Shown one piece after another: positions 8,881 to 19,038 of a stretch of DNA of 64,000 nucleotides (positions are counted from its first letter, which is position 1; the number at the start of each line of letters is the position of its first letter). The translations under genes were made by a program, and so were the position numbers. Source of the DNA: an uncultured Pelagibacteraceae bacterium (GTDB lineage: Bacteria > Pseudomonadota > Alphaproteobacteria > Pelagibacterales > Pelagibacteraceae); assembly GCA_902587145.1 (NCBI GenBank), contig CACIKD010000003.1:22014-86013 (forward strand), in the 5' to 3' direction. The notes under the pieces were generated by a model that saw only the letters and a list, made by a program, of their open reading frames with translations, did no database searches and was not told the DNA's origin.

Positions 8881-9372
8881 TTAATTAAGCTTTCTCCATT
8901 TTTCTGGATACAAAAATTTACCTTGCCATAAACCCAGCTTGTTTTCCTTAGCAAAATCTTCATCAGGTATATATTCTTTTGAATACCGTCTATAAGCTAC
9001 TGCTTGACCATTTCTTACCATCCATCTATTAAGATTTATTTTTTCTTTAAAACACACGGCTAAATATCTTTCGTATCTATCTTTAGAAGATGAAATACAT
9101 TTAATCTTTGATCTATCAACTTTTTTCTTAAGGTTTTCTCTTGAAACTTTTCCACAATTATAATCTTTATAAAACGTAAATCCGATAATTGATGAAATTT
9201 TAAGTTTCTCTTTTTTGCATTTTTGCCTAATTTCTGGAGCATCAATTCCCTCAAGCCTAATTTTGTATTCATTAATATGAACAGTGTCACCATCGACTAT
9301 TTTTGGAATTCCAATTATTTCTTCGGCTATGATATTAGAAGTAAGTATTAAAAATAAAATTACTATTCGCAT
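8881..9372 (-). CDS. Secreted thermonuclease-like (SNase) protein
   Basis: A 163-residue protein with an N-terminal signal peptide (residues 1-16, ending around NIIAEE) and a staphylococcal-nuclease OB-fold domain. Key residues are visible: DGDTVHI and RLEGIDAPE carry the calcium/catalytic Asp, Arg and Glu positions, and DRYERYLAVC carries the second catalytic Arg. It probably cleaves DNA or RNA in the periplasm or outside, perhaps for phosphate and nucleotide scavenging. Several cysteines in the mature part could form disulfides. It lies between two other minus-strand envelope genes with about 20-bp and 3-bp gaps. Confidence 0.85.
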   Translation of the reverse strand: MRIVILFLILTSNIIAEEIIGIPKIVDGDTVHINEYKIRLEGIDAPEIRQKCKKEKLKISSIIGFTFYKDYNCGKVSRENLKKKVDRSKIKCISSSKDRYERYLAVCFKEKINLNRWMVRNGQAVAYRRYSKEYIPDEDFAKENKLGLWQGKFLYPEKWRKLN

Positions 9373-9375
9373 AGC

Positions 9376-9768
9376 CTAATTTTTAAATTTTTTAATAATT
9401 TTAAAAATAAAAAAGGCAAATATAACCCCTAAGCTGTTAGCAAGCAAATCATTTAGTTCGAAAGCTCTATTTGGAATTATTAGATGTAACAATTCAAATA
9501 TTATTGAAACTAAAAATAAAAAAGTGAAACTAAAGATTATTTTTTTATACTTGAAGTAGGTAATAAAACCAAGAATGCTCAAACAAAAAAAGAATATCAG
9601 ATGGTTAATTGAGGTACCGATTGGATTAGAAATTAGTTTAGGTTGTTTGCCAAGATCTCCGTATAGAAAAAAACCAAATAGACTACCTGGAAACAGGTAT
9701 AAAAGTAATAATGTTATTAAAGATAAGTAGTATGTATATTTAATTATTTCAAATATAGTATTTTTCAT
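9376..9768 (-). CDS. VanZ-like family membrane protein
   Basis: A roughly 130-residue hydrophobic protein with four predicted membrane helices and the VanZ-like pattern: an NHLIFFFCLSILGF helix, then FELLHLIIPNRAFELNDLLANSLG, where an acidic/His-rich turn is followed by a small-residue helix. VanZ of enterococci gives low-level teicoplanin resistance, but the general function is unknown. I chose the ATG at 9768. An upstream ATG at 9816 would overlap the divergent gpmA start. Confidence 0.7.
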   Translation of the reverse strand: MKNTIFEIIKYTYYLSLITLLLLYLFPGSLFGFFLYGDLGKQPKLISNPIGTSINHLIFFFCLSILGFITYFKYKKIIFSFTFLFLVSIIFELLHLIIPNRAFELNDLLANSLGVIFAFFIFKIIKKFKN

Positions 9769-9808
9769 TTTGATCTTATTATAGTACAAAATAATTAAAT
9801 TAACTATT

Positions 9809-10528
9809 ATGAGCAAATTAATCCTTACTAGACACGGTCAAAGTATTTGGAATGCAGAAAATAGATTTACAGGATGGGTGGATGTAGATCTCTCAGGAAA
9901 AGGTGTTGACGAGGCAGAAAAATCAGGTGAGTTATTGAAGAAACTTAATATAAAAATTGATATTTCTTATACTTCCTTTTTAAAAAGAGCGATAAAAACT
10001 TTAACTACTATACTTAAAAAAAACGATCTCGAGCTTAAATTTAATACTGCTTGGCAACTAAATGAGAGACACTATGGATCATTAACTGGACTTAATAAAG
10101 ATGAAACTAAAAAAAAAGTTGGTGAGGAGCAGTTTAAAAAGTATAGAAGATCATGGGATGTGCCTCCGCCTCCAATGCCAAAAGATAGTAAATATCTATC
10201 TAATTTTAGTCCACTAAATGCAGGTATCCCGATCGGAATGACACCATTAACTGAGTCATTAAAAAACACTTATGAAAGGGTAATCCCTTTTTATGAAAAT
10301 GAAATTAAAAAAAATCTCTCTAGGGGAAAAAATATTCTAATCTCGGCGCATGGAAACTCATTGAGAGCTCTGTGTAAATTTTTATTTAAAATCTCAGATA
10401 ATAAAATTAACGAATTAGAAATTCCAACTGGTAATCCATTAGTAATTGAATTTGAAAAAAATTTAAAGATTAAAAAATATTTTTATTTAGACAAGTCTAG
10501 AGCTAAAAATATAATTTTTAATCAATGA
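9809..10528 (+). CDS. gpmA: 2,3-bisphosphoglycerate-dependent phosphoglycerate mutase
   Basis: A 239-residue cytosolic glycolytic enzyme interconverting 3- and 2-phosphoglycerate. The phosphohistidine motif is LTRHGQSIWN (H9). The acid residue is in LNERHYGSLTGLNK, followed by the substrate-binding RRSWDVPPPPM, and the second catalytic histidine is in ISAHGNSLRAL. Length and motifs match the dPGM type. The gene stands alone between opposite-strand genes and overlaps the convergent nucleotidyltransferase by 11 bp. Confidence 0.95.
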   Translation: MSKLILTRHGQSIWNAENRFTGWVDVDLSGKGVDEAEKSGELLKKLNIKIDISYTSFLKRAIKTLTTILKKNDLELKFNTAWQLNERHYGSLTGLNKDETKKKVGEEQFKKYRRSWDVPPPPMPKDSKYLSNFSPLNAGIPIGMTPLTESLKNTYERVIPFYENEIKKNLSRGKNILISAHGNSLRALCKFLFKISDNKINELEIPTGNPLVIEFEKNLKIKKYFYLDKSRAKNIIFNQ

Positions 10529-11216
10529 TATCTAAATTTGATATTTTGTTATATATATTTTCAGTATTAAGATGATAAAATTTTTGCCTACTTTCATAAC
10601 CATAAAGCTTGTTCTCGCTTATTAATTTATCCCAAACTTCATTCATTGAAAAAACTTTTTTAGTGATCGTATCTAATGGATTTCTGTCTAGTAACTGAAG
10701 ACCAGTAAAAATAAAATTATTTTCATTATCTTTCGAGACAATTTTATTTTTTAAATTAAAATCTCCTTTAAAAGAAGTATCAAATGATAATCTCTTATTA
10801 ACTAATAACATACATGGCTTTTTACTCTCGTTGTAAATTTTCTCTAAAGATTGCATTTCACTTGAATAACTGGTGAACCATAATGTATCTGGGTTTATAA
10901 CAAAAAAAGGATTTTTACCAAAAATTTTTGTTCCCTCTTTTACTCCACCACCGGTATCTAGTAGCAAATCTTTTTCGTTTGAAATGGTTATTTTTGCTTT
11001 TGACTTGATATCTAATAAAAATTTTTCAATTTGATCAGCTAAATGGTGAACATTAATAATTATTTGTTCCACTCCATGATTTTCTAAAAGATTTAAAGAT
11101 CTTTCTAATAAATTTTTTCTTCCTACTTTAATTAATGGTTTAGGAGTTTCTAAAGTTAGCGGTCTCATGCGAGTTCCAAGTCCAGCGGCTAATATCATTG
11201 CACATTTTACAGTCAT
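10518..11216 (-). CDS. Sugar-1-phosphate nucleotidyltransferase, MurU-like
   Basis: A 232-residue NTP_transferase protein whose N-terminal signature MILAAGLGTRMRPLT and KPLIKVGRKNLLERSL define the nucleotide-binding and lysine positions. Its stop-start overlap (4 bp) with the kinase gene upstream, plus tsaE before that, gives the order tsaE-amgK-murU found in many alphaproteobacteria. There MurU makes UDP-MurNAc from MurNAc-1-phosphate in cell-wall recycling. The function here is inferred from family and neighbours; mannose-1-phosphate guanylyltransferase is the alternative. Confidence 0.8.
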   Translation of the reverse strand: MTVKCAMILAAGLGTRMRPLTLETPKPLIKVGRKNLLERSLNLLENHGVEQIIINVHHLADQIEKFLLDIKSKAKITISNEKDLLLDTGGGVKEGTKIFGKNPFFVINPDTLWFTSYSSEMQSLEKIYNESKKPCMLLVNKRLSFDTSFKGDFNLKNKIVSKDNENNFIFTGLQLLDRNPLDTITKKVFSMNEVWDKLISENKLYGYESRQKFYHLNTENIYNKISNLDIID

Positions 11217-12172
11217 AAAATATTATTTTTTTTAATTTTAATTTTAGCGTGTTTGTTTAATAGTAATTTAAAATTTTTAAAAATAGGATTTTTGAGCCGT
11301 CTATTAATTAGACTCCAAGTATAAGGTAAATATTTTAAATAAGTCGACTTGTTATCCCTTTTACTCAATCTAACAAATATTCCCAATATTTTAAGGTTTC
11401 TTTGAACTGATAAAATATCGAAGTCATTTTTTAAGTTCAGAAATTTTTCCCTTTTTAGCTTTGATTTTAGATAGTAGAATTTAAGTAATTTGTTCTTCAA
11501 ATTAATAGGTAATTTTATTCTAACATCATCAATTAACGAGACAACATCATAAAGTGGGTTGCCAATTATTGCATCTTGATTATCTATTAAACCAATAACT
11601 TTTTTATTAATCATAAGATTAGATGCATGAAAATCTCTGTGTACAAAAGTATTATTTTTGAAATAAAGTTTTTTAAATATTTTATTTAATTCTTTTTTTA
11701 AAATTTTTTTGGTCTTTCCAACGTTCAATCTTTTTGCATAGAACTTAAGATACCAATCAAAAAATAAGTCGGATTCCCTATGAAGATTTGTTAAAGAATA
11801 TTTTTGAAGTTTAAAATTGTATTTTTTAAAATTGTATTTTTTTTTAATTTTTATTTCTTGTAATTTTAAAATAATTTTAATTAAATTTTTATAGTAACTA
11901 AATTTATTTTTTTTTTTTATTATTTCATCGTAAAAGGATTTCTCACCTAAGTCTGAAATTTCGATCATATTGTTTTGAAAGTGATTACTTATAAGTTTTG
12001 GGGCATTTATCTTATTTTCTCTAAGAATCTTATTTATTATTACGTATGTAATCAAATTTTTAAACTTTTCTTTGTTGGCTTGAACTATAATTGAGGTTTT
12101 ATTACCTTTTTTAAGTCTATAAAATTCTCTAAATGATGCATCTCCTGAAATCTTTTTTAATCTATAATTCAT
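11213..12172 (-). CDS. Aminoglycoside-phosphotransferase-fold sugar kinase, AmgK-like
   Basis: A 319-residue APH-fold kinase. The catalytic loop is FVHRDFHASNLM and the metal-binding segment GLIDNQDAIIGNPLYDVVSLIDD, where most relatives have IDFQDA. AmgK phosphorylates MurNAc and GlcNAc at C1 in the anomeric cell-wall recycling route. Here it is sandwiched by 4-bp overlaps between tsaE and the murU-like gene, which supports that role. The central region is unusually rich in Lys, Phe and Tyr. The substrate remains inferred. Confidence 0.78.
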   Translation of the reverse strand: MNYRLKKISGDASFREFYRLKKGNKTSIIVQANKEKFKNLITYVIINKILRENKINAPKLISNHFQNNMIEISDLGEKSFYDEIIKKKNKFSYYKNLIKIILKLQEIKIKKKYNFKKYNFKLQKYSLTNLHRESDLFFDWYLKFYAKRLNVGKTKKILKKELNKIFKKLYFKNNTFVHRDFHASNLMINKKVIGLIDNQDAIIGNPLYDVVSLIDDVRIKLPINLKNKLLKFYYLKSKLKREKFLNLKNDFDILSVQRNLKILGIFVRLSKRDNKSTYLKYLPYTWSLINRRLKNPIFKNFKLLLNKHAKIKIKKNNIL

Positions 12173-12612
12173 TTAAAATTTTTCCACTTACCTGTTCCTA
12201 GCAATTTTAATTTTCTTTCATTATCTTGTTTAGCATAATCTAGATGGATTTCTAGTTTATCAGATTTAGGATTTTTTATTAAACTTGGCCATTCTATAAT
12301 TTTTATTGCATTTTTATTTTCTTGAAATATACCTAAAGTATTGAGTTCTCTCTTATTTTTGAGTCTATAAAGATCATAATGCATGATTTTAAAATTTTTC
12401 AAATCATACTCATATAACAAGTTAAAAGTAGGGCTTAATACTTCCGTAATGTTTGAGCCTTCTTTTTTTTGTAAATAATTAATTAAGTACCTAGTAAAGG
12501 TAGTTTTTCCTACTCCAATTTCTCCAGTTAAAAAGATAAAATCTTTTTCTTTAATATGATCTGCTACTTTTTTGGAAAGAGAATTGAGTTGTTCTAAAGA
12601 TTTTATAATCAT
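12169..12612 (-). CDS. tsaE: tRNA threonylcarbamoyladenosine biosynthesis ATPase TsaE
   Basis: A 147-residue P-loop protein with Walker A GEIGVGKTTFTR (residues 30-41) and the family segments SPTFNLLYEYD, HYDLYRL and IEWP. TsaE hydrolyses ATP to drive turnover of the TsaB-TsaD complex that places the t6A modification on ANN-decoding tRNAs. It overlaps the kinase gene by 4 bp. A perfect 7-bp hairpin lies 2 nt before its start codon, covering where a ribosome binding site would be. Confidence 0.93.
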   Translation of the reverse strand: MIIKSLEQLNSLSKKVADHIKEKDFIFLTGEIGVGKTTFTRYLINYLQKKEGSNITEVLSPTFNLLYEYDLKNFKIMHYDLYRLKNKRELNTLGIFQENKNAIKIIEWPSLIKNPKSDKLEIHLDYAKQDNERKLKLLGTGKWKNFK

Positions 12613-12614
12613 TA

Positions 12615-13916
<1,302 letters not shown>

Positions 13917-13958
13917 TCAACGGTTTTTAACAATATAAACTTCTCTTATCAAGTAAGA

Positions 13959-15479
13959 TTAGGATAAAATTTTTGGTAATAAAACTTCTACCTGTGCTCC
14001 TCTTTGATTAACTCTATTTGACGCAGCTATTGCCCCTTTATGCAGCTCAACAATATTTTTGGCGATATTTAAGCCTAGACCAGAGTGTTCACCGAATTTG
14101 GATGGTCTATTACTATAAAATCGCTTAAAGATTTTTTGAGGTGAGGCTTCAGTAAAACCTGGCCCTTGGTCTTTGATAGTCATAACAAAATTATTTGAAG
14201 TTTCAGTAAGATTGATTTCAATTTTTTGTTGGTCTTTACTGAATGAAATAGCGTTATCAAGTAGATTAGCTATTACTTGCTCGAGTCTATTTTCTATTCC
14301 AATAATAAAATAATTTTTTTCATTCTTGTTAGAAAAATTTGTTAAAATTTGAATTTTTTTATTTTGATTTATAAGATCTTGTCTAAAGTCTTCAACTACA
14401 TTTGAAATAATTTTCATTAAATTTACCTTTAACATTTTTTCTCGAGATAAGGATGCTTCATCTTTTAACATTTGAGAATAGTCCGTAATTAATCTTTCAA
14501 TTCTTTCCACATCATGGTTGATTATTTCGAATAATTTATTTCTATCTTTTTGGTTATCAGTTTTATCTAAAAGTTCTGATGCCCCTTTCAAAGAAGCTAG
14601 TGGATTTCTTATTTCATGTGCTAAATCTGTAGAAAAAGTCTCTGCTCTTTTGGTTCTTTTTTGAAGTTCTTTAGTCATTTCATCAATAGATTTGGTGAGT
14701 TTACCAACCTCGTCTTCTCTTACGAAAAACTTTTGAATATCTATATTTTGATCTGATTTGTTTTTTATTGCTTCAGTAAATGAAACTAAAAATCCAATTG
14801 GCTTCAAAATATATTTGTTTAGGAATAATGAAAAAATTAAAATTACTAAAGCAATAGCTAAAACAGTTCTTATTATAAAGTTTTTTCTTTCCGAAACTGC
14901 TATTAAAATATCATTTGCCTCATTTGTAACCACTATATAGCCAACAGTAATATTCTTTAATTTTAACTCACTTATAGTACTGACAAAAAAATTATTATTA
15001 ATTTCATTCTCAATAGTAATTGGTTGATCTTTATATTGTGTTCTAATTTTGTTTGAGATTAAACTTTGCTCAGAGCCATCCTCTAATAATGGTTTTATCT
15101 GGGACTCTTTCCTCTCTACACCTTCTTCAATAACTTCATCTGATTTTTCAAAAACACTTGTGTCTAAATCTAATATATTGGTATCTCCTATCAATTCAAA
15201 TTCGTTGGAAAAAAATTGAACTCTGTCTAAGCCTTGAAAAAGAAATCTTGTTGAAAGTAAAAACTTTTTGATACCTTCTTTGTCAAACTCAACCCCAAGT
15301 CTCTCAATGTGATCGGATGTATTATTTATTATTATGAAATGACTAGATGAAACTTTTTTGACTAAATTTGGTTGAATGGCATTTAAATAAAGTATTGTGA
15401 ACAAACCTAGTATAGAAAAAATAGATAGATTAAAGAGTAGAAATTTTCTTAAAATTGATGATGTTTTTTTCTTTTTCAT
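13959..15479 (-). CDS. chvG: Sensor histidine kinase ChvG
   Basis: A 506-residue inner-membrane kinase. It has membrane helices at about 13-33 and 202-220 flanking a periplasmic sensor domain rich in acidic residues, then a HAMP linker, the HisKA phosphorylation site DLAHEIRNPLASLKG (H288), and an HATPase_c domain with DQGPGF and HSGLGLNIAKNIVE. ChvG/ExoS kinases respond to envelope or acid stress in rhizobia and relatives. Its start overlaps the chvI stop by one base, so the pair is co-transcribed and likely coupled. The SAR11 signal is unknown. Confidence 0.9.
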   Translation of the reverse strand: MKKKKTSSILRKFLLFNLSIFSILGLFTILYLNAIQPNLVKKVSSSHFIIINNTSDHIERLGVEFDKEGIKKFLLSTRFLFQGLDRVQFFSNEFELIGDTNILDLDTSVFEKSDEVIEEGVERKESQIKPLLEDGSEQSLISNKIRTQYKDQPITIENEINNNFFVSTISELKLKNITVGYIVVTNEANDILIAVSERKNFIIRTVLAIALVILIFSLFLNKYILKPIGFLVSFTEAIKNKSDQNIDIQKFFVREDEVGKLTKSIDEMTKELQKRTKRAETFSTDLAHEIRNPLASLKGASELLDKTDNQKDRNKLFEIINHDVERIERLITDYSQMLKDEASLSREKMLKVNLMKIISNVVEDFRQDLINQNKKIQILTNFSNKNEKNYFIIGIENRLEQVIANLLDNAISFSKDQQKIEINLTETSNNFVMTIKDQGPGFTEASPQKIFKRFYSNRPSKFGEHSGLGLNIAKNIVELHKGAIAASNRVNQRGAQVEVLLPKILS

Positions 15480-16177
15480 TAACTAACATTCCATCTATAT
15501 CCACTTCCATACCTTGTTTCAATTGCTGAAAATTTTTCATCCACTCTTTTAAATTTCTTACGAATTCTTTTAACATGGCTATCAATTGTTCTATCCTCAA
15601 TTTCAGTATTTTCCTTATAAGCAATATCCATTAAATGAGCTCTTTCCTTAATTACCCCTGGTCTTTTTGCTAACTCTTTAACTATTAAAAATTCTGTTGT
15701 TGTAAGTTTATCTGGAAGTGCCTTTCCATTCCATTCACATTCCAATTGAGAAGGATCTAATTTTAATTTTCCGTGGGTTATTATATTTTTAGTATCTTCT
15801 ACTTTTTCCGTTTTCTTTCTCAATTGAACTCTAATTCTTTCAACCAAAACTTTCATTGAAAAACCCCCAGATTTTTTTACAAAATCGTCAGCTCCAAGTT
15901 TTAGGCCAAGTAACTCGTCTACTTCTTCATCTTTAGAGGTTAAAAAAATTATTGGTATAGACATTTTTTTCCTAATTTTTTTAAGTAATTCTTCCCCATC
16001 CATTCTTGGCATTTTAATGTCTAAAATAGCTAGGTCAGGAGGATTTCTTGTAAGTCCTATTAGTGCTGACTCACCATCAATATATGTTTGAACTTTAAAA
16101 CCTTCTCTTTCTAAAGCGATGCTAATGCTAGTCAAAAGATTTCTGTCATCATCTACTAAAGCAATCGTGTGACTCAT
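15479..16177 (-). CDS. chvI: Response regulator ChvI (OmpR family)
   Basis: A 232-residue regulator. The receiver domain (1-120) has acidic pocket VDDD, phospho-acceptor D53 in LAILDIKMPRMDGEE and the conserved lysine in DDFVKKSGG. The winged-helix DNA-binding domain (135-232) ends in IDSHVKRIRKKF and ETRYGSGYRW. It is cognate to the adjacent ChvG. The 50-bp gap before it follows polA on the same strand, so the pair may share a transcript with polA or have its own start. Confidence 0.92.
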   Translation of the reverse strand: MSHTIALVDDDRNLLTSISIALEREGFKVQTYIDGESALIGLTRNPPDLAILDIKMPRMDGEELLKKIRKKMSIPIIFLTSKDEEVDELLGLKLGADDFVKKSGGFSMKVLVERIRVQLRKKTEKVEDTKNIITHGKLKLDPSQLECEWNGKALPDKLTTTEFLIVKELAKRPGVIKERAHLMDIAYKENTEIEDRTIDSHVKRIRKKFKRVDEKFSAIETRYGSGYRWNVS

Positions 16178-16227
16178 AATTAAGTTTTCATAATTAAATT
16201 GTCAAAATTTAGGCGCCAATATATTTA

Positions 16228-18999
16228 TTAATGGGCCTCTCCCCAATTATATCCTGAATTTACATTTACTTCCAATGGAATTGAAAACATGTGGTGTTCA
16301 GAAGAAGAAACTGAAGTCATAACCTGTTTTATCAATTTCTCATTGTTTTTTTGTTCTTTTAACGAACTTTCAAAAACTAACTCGTCGTGTATCTGAAGCA
16401 ACATTTTAGCGCTAATTTTTTTTTCTTTTTCAGTCACTCTATCAATTTCAATCATTGCTAGCCTTATTATGTCCGCTGCAGATCCTTGAATAGGAGCGTT
16501 AATTGCAGCTCTTTCTTGAAATGATCTAATACTAAAATTTTTATCATTAATACTTCTAAAATGTATTCTTCTTCCAAAGATATTGTTCACGTATCCATTC
16601 TTTCTACAAAATTTAATCGTGCTATTCATATAATCTTTGATTTCAGGAAACTTCTTAAAATATTCATTAATAAAATCTTGGGCTTCTTGGTTAGAAACTG
16701 AAATTTGTTTTGCTAAACCATATTGAGTAATTCCGTATATGATTCCAAAGTTTATAGCTTTTGCTTTTCTTCTTAAATCTTCATTAATCTTATTAATAGG
16801 AACGTTAAAAACTTGGCTAGCTGTTAAAGAATGAATATCTTCGTTATTTTTAAATGCTTTTTTTAACTCCTTAACGTCTGCCATATCAGCAAGTATTCTC
16901 ATTTCAATCTGACTATAATCAGCGGAAATAAGTATATTATCCTTATCTGCAATAAATGCTTTTCTAATTTCCTTACCATCAGCAGACTTAATGGGTATAT
17001 TTTGTAAATTCGGGTCACTAGAAGCAAGTCTACCAGTATTTGTAGCTGCTAATAAAAAAGATGTGTGAACTCTTTTAGTTTTATTATTTATGTGATCTTG
17101 TAAAGCATCAGTATAAGTGCTTTTCAATTTAGAATCTTGTCTCCATTCAATGATAAGTCTAGGAAATTTATGACCTGTTAATGCTAAATCTTCAAGGACT
17201 TTAGCACTAGTTGCTAAGCTACCTTTCTTAGTTTTTTTAAGCTTAGCAATCTTTAGATCATTATAAATTATTTCACCTAATTGTTTGGGCGAGCCTATAT
17301 TGAACTTTTTGCCAGAAAGTTTATAAATTTCTTTTTCTTTTTTTAATAATCTTTCTTCAAATTTTTTAGATAATTTTTTCAAATAACTATCATCTATTTT
17401 TATTCCATTCATTTCTAATTTCGATAAAAGTTTAATCATGGGTTTTTCAAATACCTCATAAATTTTGTTGAGTTTTTCTCTGTCTACTCTATCTTTTAGA
17501 GCATTATAAAGACGTAATGTTACGTCAGCATCTTCAGCTGCATATTTTGTGGCTTCTTTTAAATTTATATCAGAAAAGTTTAATTGTTTTTTACCTGTGC
17601 CTACGACTTCTTTGTAAGAAATTGTTTTATGGCCTAAATGAATCTCAGACAATGTATCCATATTATGTCTATTATTTCCAGCATCTAAGGTATACGAAAG
17701 AAGCATAGTGTCTTCGACTGGTTCTATATTTATTCCATATTTTTTAAAAATCATTAAATCATATTTAATATTTTGACCTATTTTTTTTATACTTGGATCT
17801 TCAAGAATTCTTTTTAACTTTTTGATTACAAATTCTTTACTTAAACTTTTAAAGTTTTTATGTGCAACAGGAATATAATAAGCTTCATTTACTTCATAAC
17901 TAAAGGAAACTCCTATTAGTTGAGCATCCATTGGGTTAAGTGAAGAAGTCTCACAATCGACAGATATTATTGATTTTTCATTTAATTTTTTTATTAACTT
18001 ATCTAAATCGGTTTCATTAAGTATGCTCTTATAATTGTTAGTATTTACTTCTGATTTTTTATTCGCATTTTCTTTTCTTTTTTCTGAGCTTTCATCATTT
18101 TCACCGTAAAAACTTATCGCCTGACTTAAAAGTCTATTGAACTCCATTTCTCTCAAAAAATTATATAACACCTCTTTTTTTACGTCTTTTAATATGAAGC
18201 TGCTTAATTCATCTTTTACTGGAACATTAGATTTTAATGTCACTAATTCTCTACTTAATAAAGCTTTATCTTTATTTTCTAGCAATGTTTCTCTTCTTTT
18301 ATTTTGTTTAATCTCAGATGCTTTATTAAGTAAAGTATCTAGGTTTTTATATTTGTTGATCAATTCAGCGGCAGTTTTAATGCCAATTCCAGGTACACCA
18401 GGAATATTGTCGGAAGAGTCTCCAGCTAAAGATTGAACATCAATAACTTGACTAGGTTTTACTCCAAATTTTTCTATTACTTCTTTTTCTCCAATAATTT
18501 TACTTTTCATTGGATCATACAATCTTATATCTTTTGAAACGAGTTGCATTAAATCTTTGTCGGAAGAAATTACTGTTACTTTTGCTCCTAATTTTGTAAT
18601 CTGTTTTGCATAAGTCGCGATTAAATCATCAGCTTCGTAATTTAAAAGTTCTATGGATGGTAAGTTAAAAGCTTTTACAGATTTTCTTATATACTCAAAT
18701 TGAGGTGCTAAATCCTCAGGCGCTTCACTTCTATTGGCTTTATAATCTTGATAAATTTCATTTCTAAAGTTTTTTCTAGCAGAATCAAAAATTACTGCAA
18801 AGTGAGTTGGTTTTTCTTTGCTATCATCAGCTCTCGCGTCCTCTAAAAGTTTAAAAAGCATAGAACAAAATCCACTCACTGCTCCAGTAGGCAAGCCATC
18901 ACTTTTTCTTGAAAGAGGTGGTAAAGCGTAATAAGCTCTAAAAATATAACCAGAGCCATCAATTAAATAAAAATGATCTGATTTTTTAATTTTGCTCAT
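16228..18999 (-). CDS. polA: DNA polymerase I
   Basis: A 923-residue polymerase with three intact parts. The 5'-nuclease domain (1-290) has LIDGSGYIFRAYYALPP and an aspartate-rich region around ISSDKDLMQL. The 3'-5' proofreading domain (about 340-530) keeps all motifs: VDCETSS, IGQNIKYDLM and YAAEDADVTL. The polymerase domain (about 550-923) has motif A ISADYSQIEMRILA and motif C LLQIHDELVFE. It fills gaps in repair and removes RNA primers. Proofreading retention is worth noting, since many bacterial PolA proteins have lost it. It is divergent from the ABC ATPase by 39 bp. Confidence 0.97.
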   Translation of the reverse strand: MSKIKKSDHFYLIDGSGYIFRAYYALPPLSRKSDGLPTGAVSGFCSMLFKLLEDARADDSKEKPTHFAVIFDSARKNFRNEIYQDYKANRSEAPEDLAPQFEYIRKSVKAFNLPSIELLNYEADDLIATYAKQITKLGAKVTVISSDKDLMQLVSKDIRLYDPMKSKIIGEKEVIEKFGVKPSQVIDVQSLAGDSSDNIPGVPGIGIKTAAELINKYKNLDTLLNKASEIKQNKRRETLLENKDKALLSRELVTLKSNVPVKDELSSFILKDVKKEVLYNFLREMEFNRLLSQAISFYGENDESSEKRKENANKKSEVNTNNYKSILNETDLDKLIKKLNEKSIISVDCETSSLNPMDAQLIGVSFSYEVNEAYYIPVAHKNFKSLSKEFVIKKLKRILEDPSIKKIGQNIKYDLMIFKKYGINIEPVEDTMLLSYTLDAGNNRHNMDTLSEIHLGHKTISYKEVVGTGKKQLNFSDINLKEATKYAAEDADVTLRLYNALKDRVDREKLNKIYEVFEKPMIKLLSKLEMNGIKIDDSYLKKLSKKFEERLLKKEKEIYKLSGKKFNIGSPKQLGEIIYNDLKIAKLKKTKKGSLATSAKVLEDLALTGHKFPRLIIEWRQDSKLKSTYTDALQDHINNKTKRVHTSFLLAATNTGRLASSDPNLQNIPIKSADGKEIRKAFIADKDNILISADYSQIEMRILADMADVKELKKAFKNNEDIHSLTASQVFNVPINKINEDLRRKAKAINFGIIYGITQYGLAKQISVSNQEAQDFINEYFKKFPEIKDYMNSTIKFCRKNGYVNNIFGRRIHFRSINDKNFSIRSFQERAAINAPIQGSAADIIRLAMIEIDRVTEKEKKISAKMLLQIHDELVFESSLKEQKNNEKLIKQVMTSVSSSEHHMFSIPLEVNVNSGYNWGEAH

Positions 19000-19024
19000 A
19001 ACTTATAATACCTAAATTTAATGT

Positions 19025-19030
19025 TATATT
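19025..19030 (+). promoter_or_regulatory. Candidate -10 element (TATATT) of the ABC ATPase gene
   Basis: TATATT (5 of 6 consensus bases) ends 8 nt before the ATG at 19039, predicting a transcript that starts at or next to the start codon. No Shine-Dalgarno sequence is present. No convincing -35 match. Confidence 0.35.
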
Positions 19031-19038
19031 AAAATTTT

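Noticed and set aside
9140-9160. TTTTCCACA resembling a DnaA box
   Set aside because: A single imperfect copy inside the nuclease gene; no cluster, so not origin evidence.
16178-16227. TTGACA followed 17 bp later by TAATTA upstream of chvI
   Set aside because: The -10-like element ends at the chvI ATG, so transcription would begin inside the coding sequence; the AT-rich background makes such matches common.
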